Source: Tissierella_B sp964485455 (lineage in GTDB: Bacteria > Bacillota > Clostridia > Tissierellales > Tissierellaceae). From it: a stretch of 5,313 bases of DNA. Location of the stretch: assembly GCA_964485455.1 (NCBI GenBank), contig CAZAJU010000123.1, positions 1-5,313 on the forward strand. Direction: 5' to 3'. Below, piece by piece: positions 5,251 through 5,313 of the stretch. Within the stretch, counting starts at the first letter, position 1, and each line of letters begins with the position of its first letter. Below the pieces are notes generated by a model. That model searched no databases and was not told the origin of the DNA. It was given only the letters and a program-made list of their open reading frames with translations. A program made the position numbers and the translations under genes.

Positions 5251-5313
5251 TTGGATAGGTTTTCTATTGATTCTTTATCTGAAAGTATAGATATTTCTTA
5301 TATCATCATTGAT
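5251..5313 (+). CDS. Start of a downstream gene, function unknown (3' cut by window)
   Basis: A TTG start 2 bp after the DUF169 stop opens a frame of 21 codons to the window end, reading (M)DRFSIDSLSESIDISYIIID. AAGGAAG at good spacing supports the start, and the short gap suggests translational coupling in the same operon. The pattern of a short amphipathic helix followed by a strand ending IIID resembles the beginning of PAS sensory domains, as in many kinases and sigma-54 activators found near methyltransferase genes. This is only a guess from 21 residues. Confidence 0.45.
   Translation, partial: MDRFSIDSLSESIDISYIIID

Overview
The window is AT-rich, uses NTG starts with Shine-Dalgarno sites such as GAGGAG and AAGGAAG, and encodes proteins that look like those of low-GC Firmicutes. 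An anaerobic clostridial or Tissierella-like host is the best guess. This rests on codon use and on the methyltransferase-type operon at the right end, not on a marker gene.

Left part (1-597): the 3' end of a large DNA helicase-type protein. It carries a C-terminal nuclease-like domain of the DUF559/MTES_1575 (Vsr-like) kind, followed by a charged low-complexity tail.

Middle part (598-3074): a scarred region with three gene remnants and a repeat array. In order there is an AT-rich spacer with a small GC-rich hairpin element; the C-terminal zinc-ligand part of a YgjP/DUF45 (M48-like) metallopeptidase; an ATP-binding protein of the AlbA/RecG-like (COG2865) type that lacks its N-terminal AlbA_2 (Schlafen-like) domain; about 340 bp of non-coding degenerate repeats (TGASSAGTAA spaced about 20 bp); and the C-terminal two thirds of a branched-chain amino-acid type ABC substrate-binding protein with no signal peptide. 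The first two remnants share about 17 bp in different frames, which points to a deletion through short homology. YgjP-like peptidases, AlbA-type ATP-binding proteins and large helicase-nucleases are all frequent in restriction and defence islands, so this looks like a decayed island. A Rho-independent terminator at 3127-3160 closes it.

Right part (3236-5313): an intact operon. It holds a uroporphyrinogen-decarboxylase-family protein with the His-x-Cys...Cys zinc ligands of cobamide methyltransferases (MtaA/MtbA type), then a DUF169 protein with a cysteine-rich C-terminal half, then the first 21 codons of a further gene starting 2 bp downstream at a TTG with a good ribosome binding site. The likely theme is corrinoid-linked methyl-group metabolism, but the substrate cannot be read from the sequence.

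The most unusual item is the repeat array directly after the ATP-binding protein. It has ten decamers with an invariant AGTAA end (one exception), two positions limited to G or C, and repeated spacing of exactly 20 bp. I do not recognise it as a named element.
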